From Bombyx mori (taxonomy: Eukaryota > Arthropoda > Insecta > Lepidoptera > Bombycidae), in the NCBI RefSeq assembly GCF_030269925.1, contig NC_085120.1:12551501-12615500 (forward strand): a stretch of DNA of 64,000 bases. Direction: 5' to 3'. A program made the translations under genes and the position numbers. A model generated the notes under the pieces. The model was not told where the DNA came from. It saw only the letters and a list, made by a program, of their open reading frames with translations, and ran no database searches. Positions 24,226-37,200 of the stretch are shown piece after piece (within the stretch, counting starts at the first letter, position 1; each line of letters starts with the position of its first letter).

Positions 24226-24597
24226 TCCCGATCCTGCGGAAAGAATGGAAAGCAGTTGACGTCGCCCAAAACACGTCATTTCGGATCCTCCCGATCCACT
24301 AACGGTGCTTTTAGGTACTTCAAGCACCGGTCACCGTTCTCGTCGAACCCGTCGCTTGCGACGAAAGGCTCGACGAGTAAATTAACCCTCAGACACAGCC
24401 CACTGAGTTTCTCGCCGGATCTTCTCAGTGGGTCGCGTTTCCGATCCGGTGGTAGATTCTGCGAAGCCACGGCTCTTGCTAGGGTTCGTGTTAGCAACGT
24501 CGTCAGGTTTGAGCCCCGTGAGCTCACCTACTAGTTAAGGTTACGCTGGAATAGCCTCCCAAGGCCTTAGCTGGTAGCTAAGGTAGGAAAAAAAAAG
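24226..24597 (+). repeat. Family B (Bm1-like) SINE, near full length
   Basis: The most complete copy here, about 370 bp from CCCGATCCTGCGGAAAGAAT through CACTGAGTTTCTCGCCGGAT and a B-box-like GGTTTGAGCCCC to AAGGTAGGAAAAAAAAA. Open frames on both strands are repeat translations. Use it as the family reference in this window. Confidence 0.9.
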
Positions 24598-24891
24598 TAA
24601 ATAATTTTTTTATTTTATTGATAGACATACATTTCATTCGATTTCTTAAAGCGTGAATGAAGGGTGTAAGACTTGTTTAATGACATGTATTTACACTCGT
24701 TGAAACAATGGCGATTGTTCGAACAAATGTTTTAAACAAACACATGGAAATGAATACTAACAAATGTTAAAAATGTTTAATGTAATTTGTATGATAATTA
24801 CTCTTTAATTTTATCGAATTGTACTATTGAAGTATCTTTAGCGTATACAATTTTCGAATTTCATAGCTGTTTTAGAGAAGTTATGATCACA

Positions 24892-25109
24892 CTAGCCGTA
24901 CTCGTCCGCTTCGCTGGGCATTTAAAATTAACATTATTATTTATTGTCATTATTATTAGGTAGTCCAACACTCATATAAATATTAGCCTATCCATTAAGT
25001 ACATGTATTTTCTACATGGATACCAAGTTTCAAGTCAATCGGATGCATGGTTCAGTAGTTATAAGGGAACATCCGTAAAAACCACTGTAGATTTATATAT
25101 TAATATAGA
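24892..25109 (-). mobile_element. Non-autonomous Helitron, family H3
   Basis: CTAGCCGTACTCGTCCGCTT at the left (reverse of the 3' end) to ATTAATATAGA at the right. Homologous to 44961-45209 and 51405-51654. Confidence 0.8.
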
Positions 25110-25540
25110 TTATAAAGCATGCATGTCAAACGCTTCAAGTACTGCAATGTTTTACATATTCGCATTTATTTTCAGTTTTCTAAACAATTAATATCGTCTG
25201 CAAAGATTTCACAGCTGAACGCCTCGTAACTCTCCTAATCTATCCATTTATTCACAATTATTATCTGTTATTTTGTTAAAGCATTGCCAACATTTTATTT
25301 TTAGCAAATTCAGCGGAAATTATGTAAGAACTCGCTCCCAATGAGCATCAATTTTTGAGGTAATATCGGCACTCAATAACTTCAATATTTCCAAACTCGT
25401 TGTGCACGTGCTTTGCGTGCACGTGCAAGTATTATGTAATAAACACGATATTAGTAGTTAATAAAAATCTTCAACAAATCTTTGGGCGGTTCATGAATAC
25501 AAAAGGTCAAAGTCAAGATCGAACATGTACAGACCAACCT

Positions 25541-25704
25541 GCTTAGTGAGAGTTTTTTAACGTTCTCGATAGCGTAAAAGTTAACTAAAATTTGTATGGA
25601 GTTGTAACAGCGCCCCTAGCGGCAAACATAGGCAAACGTGCTGACTCCTTACAAATTCGAGTTAACTTTTACTCTGTCGATAACGTTAAAAAACTCGCAC
25701 TAAG
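25541..25704. mobile_element. Palindromic MITE, family E, copy 1
   Basis: Left arm CTTAGTGAGAGTTTTTTAAC then CTCGATAGCGTAAAAGTTAA. The right arm is its inverse. The centre is GCGCCCCTAGCGGCAAAC. Essentially one large inverted repeat without coding capacity. Confidence 0.8.
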
Positions 25705-26199
25705 AACATAAATCACTGGTTCGCCACTGATGCATCTGAGGCGCAACGCGACACCACAACTGATGCCTGTCTGTTCTCTCCGCTGCAAAATCTTCAAAGA
25801 CTGCAGCATGAAGATTTTCCAGCGTTTAAGTTAAATGTTAGTAGAATATGAATAGAACGCCAAAGTCAATGGGCGTTCTATTTGAATAGAACAATTACAT
25901 CGTAATTCATATTGTAATGTACACGGCGGCTATGAAAATAAAAAAAGCAAAGCATATGTACGTACCAAAAATTTCTCGTAAACTATTCACGATTACGTTT
26001 GAGAAAGCATTTGGCAGAGAATCAACTACGCACGAGGTACTGAGTATTGTTGTGTTGTCTGTAATATTACAAACTAAAATAATATATGTAGATCGTTACA
26101 CAGATTTAATAGGTGTGTTTATGCTTATCGACGCTCACGCTGTCGTCACACTGAAATCCAGCAACTTCCTTCGATTTCATTGGGACGTGTTAATTACAT
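25705..26199. other. Unassigned sequence with a chance-like frame
   Basis: A 94-codon + frame (25917-26201) has no recognisable domain and no splice context, so it is not called as a gene. Confidence 0.35.
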
Positions 26200-26204
26200 A
26201 GTTA

Positions 26205-26290
26205 AAATACGGATCTTCGGACGGGTCGCGATTTTGATCTGATGGTAAATGCATTCGCGAAGCAGCTGCTCTTGGATATATAAACGTCAG
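26205..26290 (+). repeat. Family B-variant fragment
   Basis: GGACGGGTCGCGATTTTGAT then GCATTCGCGAAGCAGCTGCT, as in the variant family B elements at 41818 and 60866. Confidence 0.6.
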
Positions 26291-26910
26291 ACGTCACTCA
26301 GGTATTTGTTGGCAAATTTTTTGAAAAATCCTTCCATGCCAAAAAAATGACAACGTTCATGGTGGATTGTAATTAATACTGAATTTTAATCTCGTATAGT
26401 AAGAGATGCATTATAGATAGCGAATAATTAACAATGATTATTTGTTACAAAGCTAGACTTTTAACAAACACAAATATTGAACAGCTAACTGTGTCAATGA
26501 AGTCATTTATCGTTGTTTATTTAGACGATACAATGCTGTAATGATTCACTATTAGAATTGTCTTAAGAACATTAACACGATAGGCAAATTAATAATAGAT
26601 CACATACAAAGATTTAGGTCTTTGTACATGAATAGAAATGATAGGAGTTTTAACAAAAATCATACTTGTTTCAATCACAATCACGTCTTGTTCGCGTCAT
26701 CAATAAAAACGTGGTGATACGGTCAGAGCCGATCGGTTTACGCGTCTTTGTACAAACACGATAACCATTGCTAGACTATGAAGTCCTGGTACATCCATCT
26801 TGCCTTTTTGATATTTTACAATCGATAATCTCTTCAAAATTGTTATTATAATTCAAATTATACTATTAAGATTTTGTAATAGTAGATTGTCGATAATCCC
26901 ATTCTTACAG

Positions 26911-27349
26911 ATCGTTTGGAACCTATGGGTCTGCGGAGGGATTTCGGTTCTCTGTATTTTGTACCGTGTGTTCCATGGGGAGTGCTCTGAGGAATTATTC
27001 GAGATGATTGATACTATCATCTCGTTTTTACCATCGCACCGCCCGCCACCGGAGTAGAGTTCATCCATACTACTTGGACTTACTGCGGTCATCCACAGTG
27101 CGTTTCCAGAGGTCTTTTTTGCCACGTACCATCCGGCTATGAAATGAGCTCCCCTCCACGGTGTTTGCCGAGTGCTATGACATACATGTCTTACACGTCC
27201 TTCTTCAAACGAGGCTGGTGGAGAGTTTTAAACGGTAGACAGCGGCTTGGCTCTGTCCTTGGCATTGCTGAAGTCCATGGGCTATGGTAACCAACTATCA
27301 GATGGGCCGTATGCTCGTTTGCCTACAAGGGCAATAAAAAAATAATAAA
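26911..27349 (+). pseudogene. Family C jockey-like LINE: RT C-terminus and 3' end
   Basis: About 440 bp. The + strand codes in pieces for the conserved C-terminal region (FHGECSEELFEM, then the STVRFQRSFLP and FKRGW-type segments) followed by the 3'UTR GCGGCTTGGCTCTGTCCTTG and AAGGGCAATAAAAAAA. Several shifts break the frame. Confidence 0.8.
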
Positions 27350-27987
27350 GATCTGATAAGTAGATAGAAAAGGTGAGGTAAGAGATTCGCGCGGTGTTAG
27401 GTATTTACTGATGATGCGCGTAAACACCCCAACGCCCGATCCACGGCTCACATTAAGATCTGAGATCGAAGCCTCTACCGGATTGGAGTATAGGATATTC
27501 TACCTACAATCCTAAACGGATAATTGTTTCGTGATTGAACTTAAAAGACAGACAGTACCGACCCGTTGAGACTCTGAATACACCTAATATCCGTAATCGA
27601 ATTAAGTAAATGAATAATTAAAAAATAAAATAAAAAAGCTTTACAGTTTTGATGTAGAGACATATATATTCAATATCCAAAAGCAGATGTAAACAAAAGT
27701 AATCATGACATTATAAATATGTTAGTAACAACTGAAATGTTCAGAATTTAATAGATTTAAAATCTTACAAAAATAGTTTCTCAGATTATCTCAACACTTC
27801 AAAATTGACCGATAAGTGCTGAAGTGAAAGAAAAAAAAAATCGATACATCACTGAAATGATGGATTTCGATGATTCCGATTACGATACGCATAATGCATA
27901 TGATTTGTGACGTAAATAAGTGAGATAAATGAGACGATGAACTACCACTGAACACGGCCGATAATTCTCCATCTAGATTCTCTTTGT

Positions 27988-28255
27988 TTTTTTTCCCCTA
28001 CCTATGCTGATAGCCTTGAGAGGCTATTTCAGCTTCACCCTAACGTTTGTAGGTGAGCTCGCGGGGCTCAAACCGGAGAGTTGCGAACACCGACCCTAGC
28101 AAGAGCAGTGCTTCGCAGAATCTACCAGCCGATCGGAAACGCGACCCACTGAGAAGATCCGACGAGAACCTCAGTGGGCTGTGTCTATGGGTTAATTCGC
28201 TCGTCGAGCCCTTCGTCGCAAGTGACGGGTTCGACGAGGACGGTGACCGGCTCTC
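27988..28255 (-). repeat. Family B (Bm1-like) SINE
   Basis: Reverse copy from TTTTTTTTCCCCTACCTATG to GACGAGGACGGTGACCGG. The outermost 5' part is missing. Confidence 0.9.
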
Positions 28256-28362
28256 TATGTGATGTTGCGGTTTACTTGACAACTAAACTCAACGCAGTCG
28301 CGCGCAAGTTCTAGTCCAAATTAAAACCTTCTTAGATTTATTGAAACGTTTTAATGTCATTA

Positions 28363-28615
28363 ATTTTTTTTTTTTTTTTATAGCTCAGTTGCGTGGACGA
28401 GCTCGCAGCCCACGTGGTGTTAAGTGGTTACATAGACATAGACATCTACAACGTAAATGCGCCACCCACCTTGAGATATAAGTTCTAAAGGTCTCAAGTA
28501 TAGTTACAACGGCTGCCCCACCCTTCAAACCGAAACGCATTACTGCTTCACGGCAGAAATAGGCAGGGCGGTGGTACCCACCTGCGCGGCCTCACAAGAG
28601 GTCCTACCACCAGTA
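28363..28615 (-). repeat. Family A SINE
   Basis: Reverse body copy with a long T run and the usual GGTCCTACCACCAGTA end. Confidence 0.9.
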
Positions 28616-29112
28616 GTTAAACTCTCAAGTTATAAACAGAAACAACTCTATAAGATTTTTAACACAATAAGTTATAGTAGTTTTCAAAGAATGAAACCTC
28701 CACGGTTTTGATTTTATCACAATCGTAACAAACTAACAAAAATATTTAAGCGATTAACTCCATATTTCCGTAATGTGTGACAGACACAGACATTTTGGAC
28801 CCTTTAACACGTTCATATTCGGCAAACTGGATCAAATGACATTTGTCTAATGTAATCATGTCGAAGAATACATTAAAAGCTGTTTAATCATATGAATAAT
28901 TGTTCGATTTACTTTCAAACGTGTGAAGGTCTAATTGTTTAATAAAAAATGAGAATATTCCTTTTCCATGGCAACTTGAATGATCACATTGAGTTCTTAG
29001 GTAGTACGTTTGTATCTTTTTCAATAAGTGGAATGGATATATGATGTTTTTGTATTTACTTTTTTACTATCGTGGAAGTAATTTACGTTCTACGCGGTCT
29101 AAAGATGATACC

Positions 29113-29281
29113 TGTGGCGGGTAGCTATCATACAACGCAAGATAACTGACAGATGCCTGAATCTCGCTAACGATATTTTCAAGATAAAGCGCATGTATAC
29201 AAGTTCCGAACAACAACATTCGGACCGTCGGTCTACCGAGCAATATCACCCGCTCGGTGGAAGATCTTCCCTTTCTCGTTA
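29113..29281 (+). repeat. Unclassified repeat D, copy 1
   Basis: TGTGGCGGGTAGCTATCATA to CGGTGGAAGATCTTCCCTTT. The family has two more copies (35401, 54573). About 170-180 bp, GC-richer than its surroundings, with a GAAGATCTTC palindrome at one end. Confidence 0.75.
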
Positions 29282-29809
29282 ACCAGCTCCAAATTGGTGA
29301 CCTGCGACGGAACAATTGCAGCCTATAGATAAATCGTCCGTGCTATTATCTAAAACACACGAAAGCGATTAGGATTCGCAGATGACCGCGCCGCATGGAT
29401 ATTCCGGTAGTGAGAAATCATGCCCGAGTGTCAATCAGCAAAAAACAATCCGTATAATTAAAATCTTATTTATATGCGGAATAATCGGACCAGTCGGTTT
29501 TAAATGTTAATTGGAAATGTTCTGGCATACAAAAAATTATTGAGGCTATAGTTTAAATTCCTAATTAATAGTAATGTCGTAAGTTTATTGTGGTCCTCAA
29601 AAAACGTACATTTGCACAACAAAAATGTTAAATTTAGCATTTAGCTGTCTGGTTCGTACACGATCCGTATCGTTATCGTCAAAATTCTTAGCCAGCCAAA
29701 CGTGAGAAACACAATGAGCTTTCGCATCTCTTCCTGTGTATCAGACACGATGAGAATGTAAGTTATTTTAATAGACATGCCTTGGAATTGTGTTTTTATT
29801 ATTCTCCCT

Positions 29810-29975
29810 TCTCTGGGTCTACAGACTATATTATAGTCACCTCATTTTTTGCTACGATTATTCCCGGAGAAGTGCTCTAAGGAATTGTTCTAGATCCCGT
29901 CCTCACTGTTGTTATCAGACTAGTCGACCTTACTAATTGGAATCACTGCGTACATCTATAGTATGTTTCTAGATT
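29810..29975 (+). mobile_element. Family C LINE fragment, heavily decayed
   Basis: GGAGAAGTGCTCTAAGGAAT and CATCTATAGTATGTTTCTAG align by eye with GGAGTGCTCTGAGGAATTAT and CATCCACAGTGCGTTTCCAG of the 26.9 kb copy. Confidence 0.5.
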
Positions 29976-30019
29976 TAATCTTTGTGGCTTCTTCTTCTAA
30001 TTCTTGTCTTTATCGCGAC

Positions 30020-30200
30020 GCAGCATATCATCTTTTTCCATTCAGGCCAATTGCACATTATATCTGTACTCACACCCTTTTTTGAATATATCTTCTTTCC
30101 TATAATCAATGCAAGTCTTTTTATGATACTCTCTACTCAGATTTGGCCACATGATCATCCTTTCTTCGCATAACATGCCCACACTACGATGACTTTCTCT
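30020..30200 (+). mobile_element. LINE-like fragment related to 2640-2760
   Basis: TCATCCTTTCTTCGCATAAC then ATGCCCACACTACGATG parallels CTCTACGCATCACATGTCCA at 2.7 kb. Diverged. Confidence 0.4.
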
Positions 30201-30628
30201 TTTTTTTCTGTCCCTACCGCTATCTTCACACTTTTCTATATATGCTCGCTATATATCGCGCGACACAGCACCGCGATGCTTACGAACAAAAGCAATATTT
30301 AGAACCTTAAAATAATGTGTAACTAATTATTATTACACAGTTCTTAATCACCATTTAAGGCCACATAGTTTGTTGACAATTTGAAATTAATTGCATGTGA
30401 AATTAGTACATGGCTTATTTCAGGATAATTTGTGTATGTGAGGTGTATCGGTCAACGCGTATGTTTATAATTTTCAATACCAGTTTACTTCAGTTTCAGC
30501 GGATGCGTTCATGAATACTTACATAGTATAATACATTTAAAAAAAAACAGATTAATTTAATACATTAAGTCTAATAATTCCAAAAAATATCAGTGATGGT
30601 GAAGTCCTATGTTAGACTTAGAGGTACT

Positions 30629-30831
30629 GTTTTTATTTCTTAGACGGCTAAACGAGCTAATACCTCCCTGGTGTTAAGTTGTTGCCGATAGATATTAATA
30701 ACGAATCTGCTGTCACCCACCTTGAGACATGAATTCTTAAGGCTCAGTACTGGAACGCATTACTGCTAAGCTGCAGAAATAGTTGGGGTGGTGGTATCTA
30801 CGTATATCGCTCAGAAGACGCCCTTACTACC
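30629..30831 (-). repeat. Family A SINE, diverged
   Basis: Reverse copy with the landmarks CCTCCCTGGTGTTAAGTTG and GGGGTGGTGGTATCTACG; the rest is decayed. Confidence 0.65.
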
Positions 30832-30876
30832 TTTATTTAAAGTTTCAATTTATTAAAAAGGTGTATTTTTAAAGTG

Positions 30877-31092
30877 TTTTTTTTTATTGCTTCGATAGGT
30901 GGACGAGCTCACAGCCCACCTGGTGTTAACTGGTTACTGGAGCCCATAGACATCTACAACGTAAATGCCGCCACCCACCTTGAGATATGAGTTCTAAGGT
31001 CTCGGTATAGTTACAACGGCTGTTTCACCCTTCAATCGGCAGGGCGGTGGTACCTACCCGTGCGGACTCACAAGAGATCCTACCACCAGTAA
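30877..31092 (-). repeat. Family A SINE abutting the first transporter exon
   Basis: Reverse copy ending CCTACCACCAGTAAT 22 bp before the exon at 31115. An internal deletion removes the GAAACGCATTACTGC part. Confidence 0.9.
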
Positions 31093-31114
31093 TAAAAATT
31101 TAATTTCTCCTCAG

Positions 31115-31217
31115 GAGCGTCCGAAGCGCTCGTGTAGCGGCTTCTGCTGCGGGCTCGGCCGCGTGGAGTGAGCACCGGACACACAACATGTTGGCGAACA
31201 TCAAAGGTTTCTGGAAG
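31115..31217 (+). CDS. Transporter exon with start codon
   Basis: Bounded by a pyrimidine-rich acceptor (TTTAATTTCTCCTCAG) and a donor AAG/GTGTGC. ATG at 31188 in a good context (A at -3), encoding MLANIKGFWK and ending in phase 0, which joins exactly to VLAALAAQ at 52219. The frame is also open upstream of the ATG to the splice site, so a longer N-terminus from an earlier exon cannot be excluded. The part before 31188 is treated as 5'UTR. Confidence 0.65.
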
Positions 31218-34200
31218 GTGTGCCGATATGGTGACCTATATATGGTATGTCGATTTTGTACATATGACGGCCTTAAAACAAGTGGTTTCTAGACAATTAT
31301 CGCGTAACGTACCGTGGATTGGGGTGAAATCGGGACCCTTTCCAAATCCAACACAAATTTTTAATGGTTTTTCTTAGGGTAATTAATACCAATAAAATTG
31401 AAATTAAAATGGTTCCGAAGGCTTAAATTTTTATATACGATGCGTTATTTATACATAGTTCATTACAAAAACTGAAAAAAACTAACTTGATCCGATTGAC
31501 ATTGGCTTTAGGATGAATCAGGTTACGTATGGGGACAATAGAGTTTTTCGATAGGGCTGACACTATTTAGTTGTTAGGTACGTACCTAACTTTAGGTAAT
31601 TAACTTTTTAATATCTTTAATGAATTACAAAATTTTGATGACTAAATGAAACTATTTAATCTCAATGTTAAACACTAAATAAAAGTCATTTTCAGTTCAA
31701 CAAAGTTAAATCTAACAACTCAACAAAATTCCGGATCGGAAACGCGACCCACTGAGAAGATCAACTCAGTGGGTGCTCAACCGGTGCTTGAGGTACCTAA
31801 AAGCACCGTTAGTGGATCGGGAGGGTCCGTAATGACGTGTTTTGGGCGACGTCGACTGGTTCCCATTCTGTCCGCAGGATCGGGGTTTAATTACAAAGAT
31901 AAATGTCGCATATTAAACGAAATGTTGCTTATAACGAAATAACTTTTCACCCCTCGATATGATTCAAGTCAATGTTTAATTGCTAAGATGCCCGGTGCAG
32001 TCGATCTGTGCTGTTAGTTTATCTTAGGACAATTCTTAACTAATTATGTAAGCTTTTGTTTACGAATCACTTTCACGAGATAAAACGTAATTTACTTATT
32101 TTATAACGCAAATTTTCAAAGACACCTCTCAAAGTATTGCAATAATTGCTCAACACAAGCGATTGTTCGACAAATCTAGAACGATATCAACGCGACTCGG
32201 TCTGTGGGTGTCGTGAATTGTTTAATTACCTTAAACGGCATATTATTGCAAAATATCAATTAGAACGCTTAATACGCCTCCGCTTAATGCGTTTATACAC
32301 TAAAACGTTTTATTAATTCCACCTTCACCTTGACACAACGCGTACGGATAAGTCGTCGAAAAAAGTTTTTTTTATTTATTGATTTGTTGGTTAGATGAGT
32401 GGACGAGACACAGCCCACCTGGTGTTAAGTGGTTACCGGAGCCCATAGACATCTACAACATAAATGCCGCCATTCACCATTACCACATTGGGACATGAGT
32501 TCTAAGGTTTTAGTATGGTTACCACGGCTGCCCCACCCTTCAAACCGAAACGCATTACTGCTTCACGGCAGAAATAGGCGGTGGTGCTTACCCGTGCGGA
32601 TTCACAACACGTCCTACCACCAGTATATAAATAATTCAAATTTACGTTTTCACGAACTCGAGTAAGGCGAATGTGTGAGCCGAAAGATTATTTTTAGAAT
32701 TCTCAAAGTTTCCACGAATATTATGAAAAAAAATAAAAAAATTGCGTAGAACAAAAAATTTAGTTTACGGATATGAATCTACTATGTATATATTTTTTAA
32801 AAAAGGTATTTCCCACTCGTATGCATTTAAGATGTTTTCAATTCGCGCCACATTAAAATGCTTTAGCAATTTTAGATGGTTTTTTTTTCTTGTTGTTGTT
32901 GTTTTAACAATACGATTATCTTGTTCGCATTTCAGAACTCGGTTACTGTAAATGTCAGCGGTTTTTTCTCTTCTACTGTTTTTCTATTGTTCTATATTTA
33001 GGCGCGAACATTCGTTACAGACTATCACGGTTCTCGTAAACATAAGCATAAGCAATAATTTCAATTAATTATAGTCGAATCTCGACTACTGCGGGGCCAC
33101 TAGTTTAATTGAATTCGAGTTTGCATCGCAAACGCAGTGACTAAGTGTACTACCGCATAAGCTTTGTGAAGTTTTTTGTGAAAGTGATTTATCTTCTCCG
33201 AAACCCATTGTGTTTTTACAATAGAGGAGACTATGCTAGCAATGACTAGAGTTTGAGAAAATATAATACAAATATTCGACCATTGTCACGTCTGTTATCT
33301 GTCTGTCTGTCTGTCGTTAGCGTGGACTCGCGTAGATCGAAAAAAAATGCAAATTTTTATTATTATTATAAACAAAAAATCAACGAAAATAGAATAATAG
33401 GCAAAACTGCAATGGACGTGATTATGCAAGTCCATATTTTAAACATTCAATAAGCACTTCCAGTTTTTTTTATTCGTACACAAAAACAAACGAAATGTTA
33501 TTCTATATTACGAAACCGAGCCGCAGCCACTGTCAAGGTTAACTGACATATTCATCTGTATTGCATGAAATTATTAAAATGCTACATCATTACGTAACGC
33601 CGCGTTGTTCGCGTCGCTACACATCGGCATTGTAATACGGACTATAATAGTGTGTTTAGTGCGAGTTCTTTAACGTTCTCGATAGCGTAAAAGTTAACTC
33701 AAATTTGGTGTGCATTTGGAACAGCGCCCCTAGCGGCAAACTTGGGCAAACGATCCCATTCCAAATACAAATATATGAGCTAACTTTTACGCTATCGAGA
33801 GCGTTAAAGAACTCGCACTAAGCACATGATGGTAGGAACTCTTGTGAGTCCGCACGGGTAGGTACCACCGCCCTGCCTATTTCTGCCGTGAAGCAGTAAT
33901 GCGTTTCGGTTTGAACGATGGGGCATCCGTTGTACTGTAAAAACTGAGACCTTAGAACTCATATCTCAAGGTGGGTGGCGTATTTACGTTGTAGATGTGC
34001 TCCAGTAACCGCTTAACACCAGGCGGGCTGTGAGCTCGTCCACCCATCTAAGCAATAAAATAAAATAAAAAAAGTATAATAATATGAAGGAAATTGCGAG
34101 ACGTCGAATACAATTCGTCCAGACTAGCATCTGTTATGAAATAAACGTGGCGGCATGAATCGATGCGGAAGCCTTCTGTGTAGCATTATGTGGTAAGATA

Positions 34201-37200
34201 ATTTGGCGTGTCGGTGCATATAAAAGCGACTTATGAATTTTTATGTTTAACAAAAACGTAGCTTCTATGTGCATACTGCAGTTCGGAACATTCTCGCTAA
34301 ATGACTATATCTTATTTCGTCACAATAATAAACGGACTTAATAATCCTTTTTTTTTTGAGCAGTTACATTCAATTGTTTTTCAAAAAAAAAAAATACTAT
34401 TTCACTGCCTGGAGCCACTGCGGTCATCCACAGTGCGTTTCCAGAGGTATTTTTTGCCACGTACCATCCGGCTATGGAATGAGCTCCCCTCCACGGTGTT
34501 TTCCGAGCGCTATGACATATCCTTTTTCAAACGAGGCTTGTGGAGAGTATTAAGCGGTAGGCAGCGGCTTGGCTCTGCCCCTGGCATTGCTGAAGTCCAT
34601 GGGCGACGGTAACCACTCACCATCAGGTGGGCCGTATGTTCGTCTGCCTACAAGGGCAATAAAAAAAATATTTAACTTAGTCTTGTAGTTTAAGCATTAC
34701 ATAACTTACATTTTCTTGGTTTCCTGCAAAATTATGTAGTTTCGCTCGGTAATGGCCACGTAATCATCATGAAAACATCATAATGGTCTGGCTAATATGG
34801 CGACGATATAGTAAACGATGAACGTAAATGCCGGTCAATTAGTTGAGAGATAACTTTTAAATTGAATCAGGTAAACGACTGTTTTAATTACCGTCTTTCA
34901 GCGCGTTCAGGTTTGATAATAAAAAAAAGGTATCTATCTCTTTTTTTATACTTTTGCTCTGCCGTTGTTGTAACTGTACTGAGACCTTAGAACATGTATC
35001 TCAAGATGCGTGGCGCATTTACGTTGTAAATGTCTATGGGCTCCAGTAAAAACTTAACACCAGGTGGGCTGTGAGCTCGTCCACTCATCTAAGCAATAAA
35101 AAAAAAACCGTAGTATATTTAATATAAAATTTCTAGATACAACTTATATGGGTACAAAACACTATTTTAATGCAACTCTTATTTTAAACTTAAAGTACTT
35201 AAATTAGGGCATTGTAGTATGCTCATTGGCTCATTGACGCTCACGAAAATCTAATAAAAATATTATATAAACGAATATATTTATTACAGTACTAGTGTCG
35301 TGCTCCGTCGTGATTATCGTTTACTGTTTGAAAAAATCGAATTATATATGAATTACATATCGAATATGACCTATTATAGTTAGGAGAGAATAGTTTGAAG
35401 AGATATACGACAAAGGGAAGATCTTCCACCGAGCGGGTGATACTGCTCGGTAGACCGACGGTCCGAATGTTGTTGTTCGGAACTTGTATACATGCGCTTT
35501 ATCTTGAAAATGTCGAAAACGAGATTCAGGCATCTGTCAATTATCTTGCGTTGTATGATGGCTACCCGCCACACTGATGTTTAAGTTATTATTACCCTAG
35601 CGACCCGTCCTCGCTTCGCTTCGAAAACTGTAATTTATTATTGCTTTCTCCACTATTTAATGGATGTTATTATACATGTAAACCTTCCTCTTCAATCACT
35701 CTATCTATTAAAAAAAACCGAATCAAAATCCGTTGCGTAGTTTTAAAGATTTAAGCATACATAGAGACATACAGATATAGGGACAGAGAAAGCGACTTTG
35801 TACTATGTAGTGATTGCGAAGTCTCATTGGAATCCGTGAAGTAGTTTTTGTGAATGAGTTTTTTTATTTATTGCTTAGTTGGGTGAACGAGCTCACGGCA
35901 CACTTGATCTTAAGTGGTTACCGGAGCCCGAAGATATCTACAACGTGAATGCTACCTACCCACCTTGAGGCACGTGTTCTAAGGTCTCACTTTTAACCAC
36001 AACTGCCCCGTCCTTAAGCCGAACCGCATTAATGCTTCACGGCAGAAATAGGCAGGGCGGTGGTACCTACCCGTGCGGACTCACAAGACGTCCTACCACC
36101 AGTAACAAAGATCTATCTATCCTCATAAAATTTATAATATATTTGTGTTTAAAAAGTACTCATCTACCGGCAAGTATTTAAATAGCTATTAACAGCGCAT
36201 GGCTCATGAAATCTTAACGTAAATCGTTCTAGAAATAAAAATGTACGAATTAATAATATTCATTTTTAACTACCTAAAGATTAAAAACAGCTATTTACAT
36301 TCAGTCAAGTAATTTACCTGCGAATTTATTTTCAAGCCACAAAAAATATTATGCAATATTCGTTCGGGTATTAGATTTATTATTACACCGAGAATAACAG
36401 TATAAAAACATTGAGAAACTATTTTAGTCTCATCAAATAAAAAAATAATAAAGCAAAAAGCACAGCGGACTTCAATCTTATAATGCGTCCGTGGCTTTGT
36501 TTGAAAAAGAAAAACAACAATAAGTATGTAACTGCTTTCACTCACTCATTTAAAGGCTCTACTTTACTGGTGGTAGGACCTCTTGTGGGTCCGCGCGGGT
36601 AGGTACCACCACCCAGCCTGTTTCTGCCGTGAAGCAGTAATGCATTTCGGTTTGAAGGGTGGGGCAACCGTTGTAACTATACTTGAGACCTTAGAACTTA
36701 TATCTCAAGATGGGTGGCGCATTTACGTTGTAGATGTCTGTGGGCTCCGGTAACTTAACACCAGGTGGCCTGTGAGCTCGTCCACTCATCTAAGCAATAC
36801 AAAAAAATAAAAAAAATATCGCCTATTTCTGCCGCGGAGCAGTACTGCACTCCAGTTTGAAAGGCGGGACATCCGTTATACTATTGACAGACTGAGAATA
36901 GAGACAACGCAATTCAAGGTTAAACTAGTATCAGAATACTAAAATAGTCAATAATAAAGACATACTTTTTTTTAATTAAATTAGTAATATTTCTGATTAG
37001 CCACAACCCACAAAAAAAAAACGTCGACATAAAAACACCGGTTATTAAAAAATGAACCTTTTCATATTATGTATAAAATTATTAAATTAGCATATCATTT
37101 ACGTTAGCATAAAGCATCGGACGGACGCAATAATGGTCTCCGCTCTAGGTACTCGCACAATTAAAGATGAATACGAAATATCGGTTACATAACCGAAACG

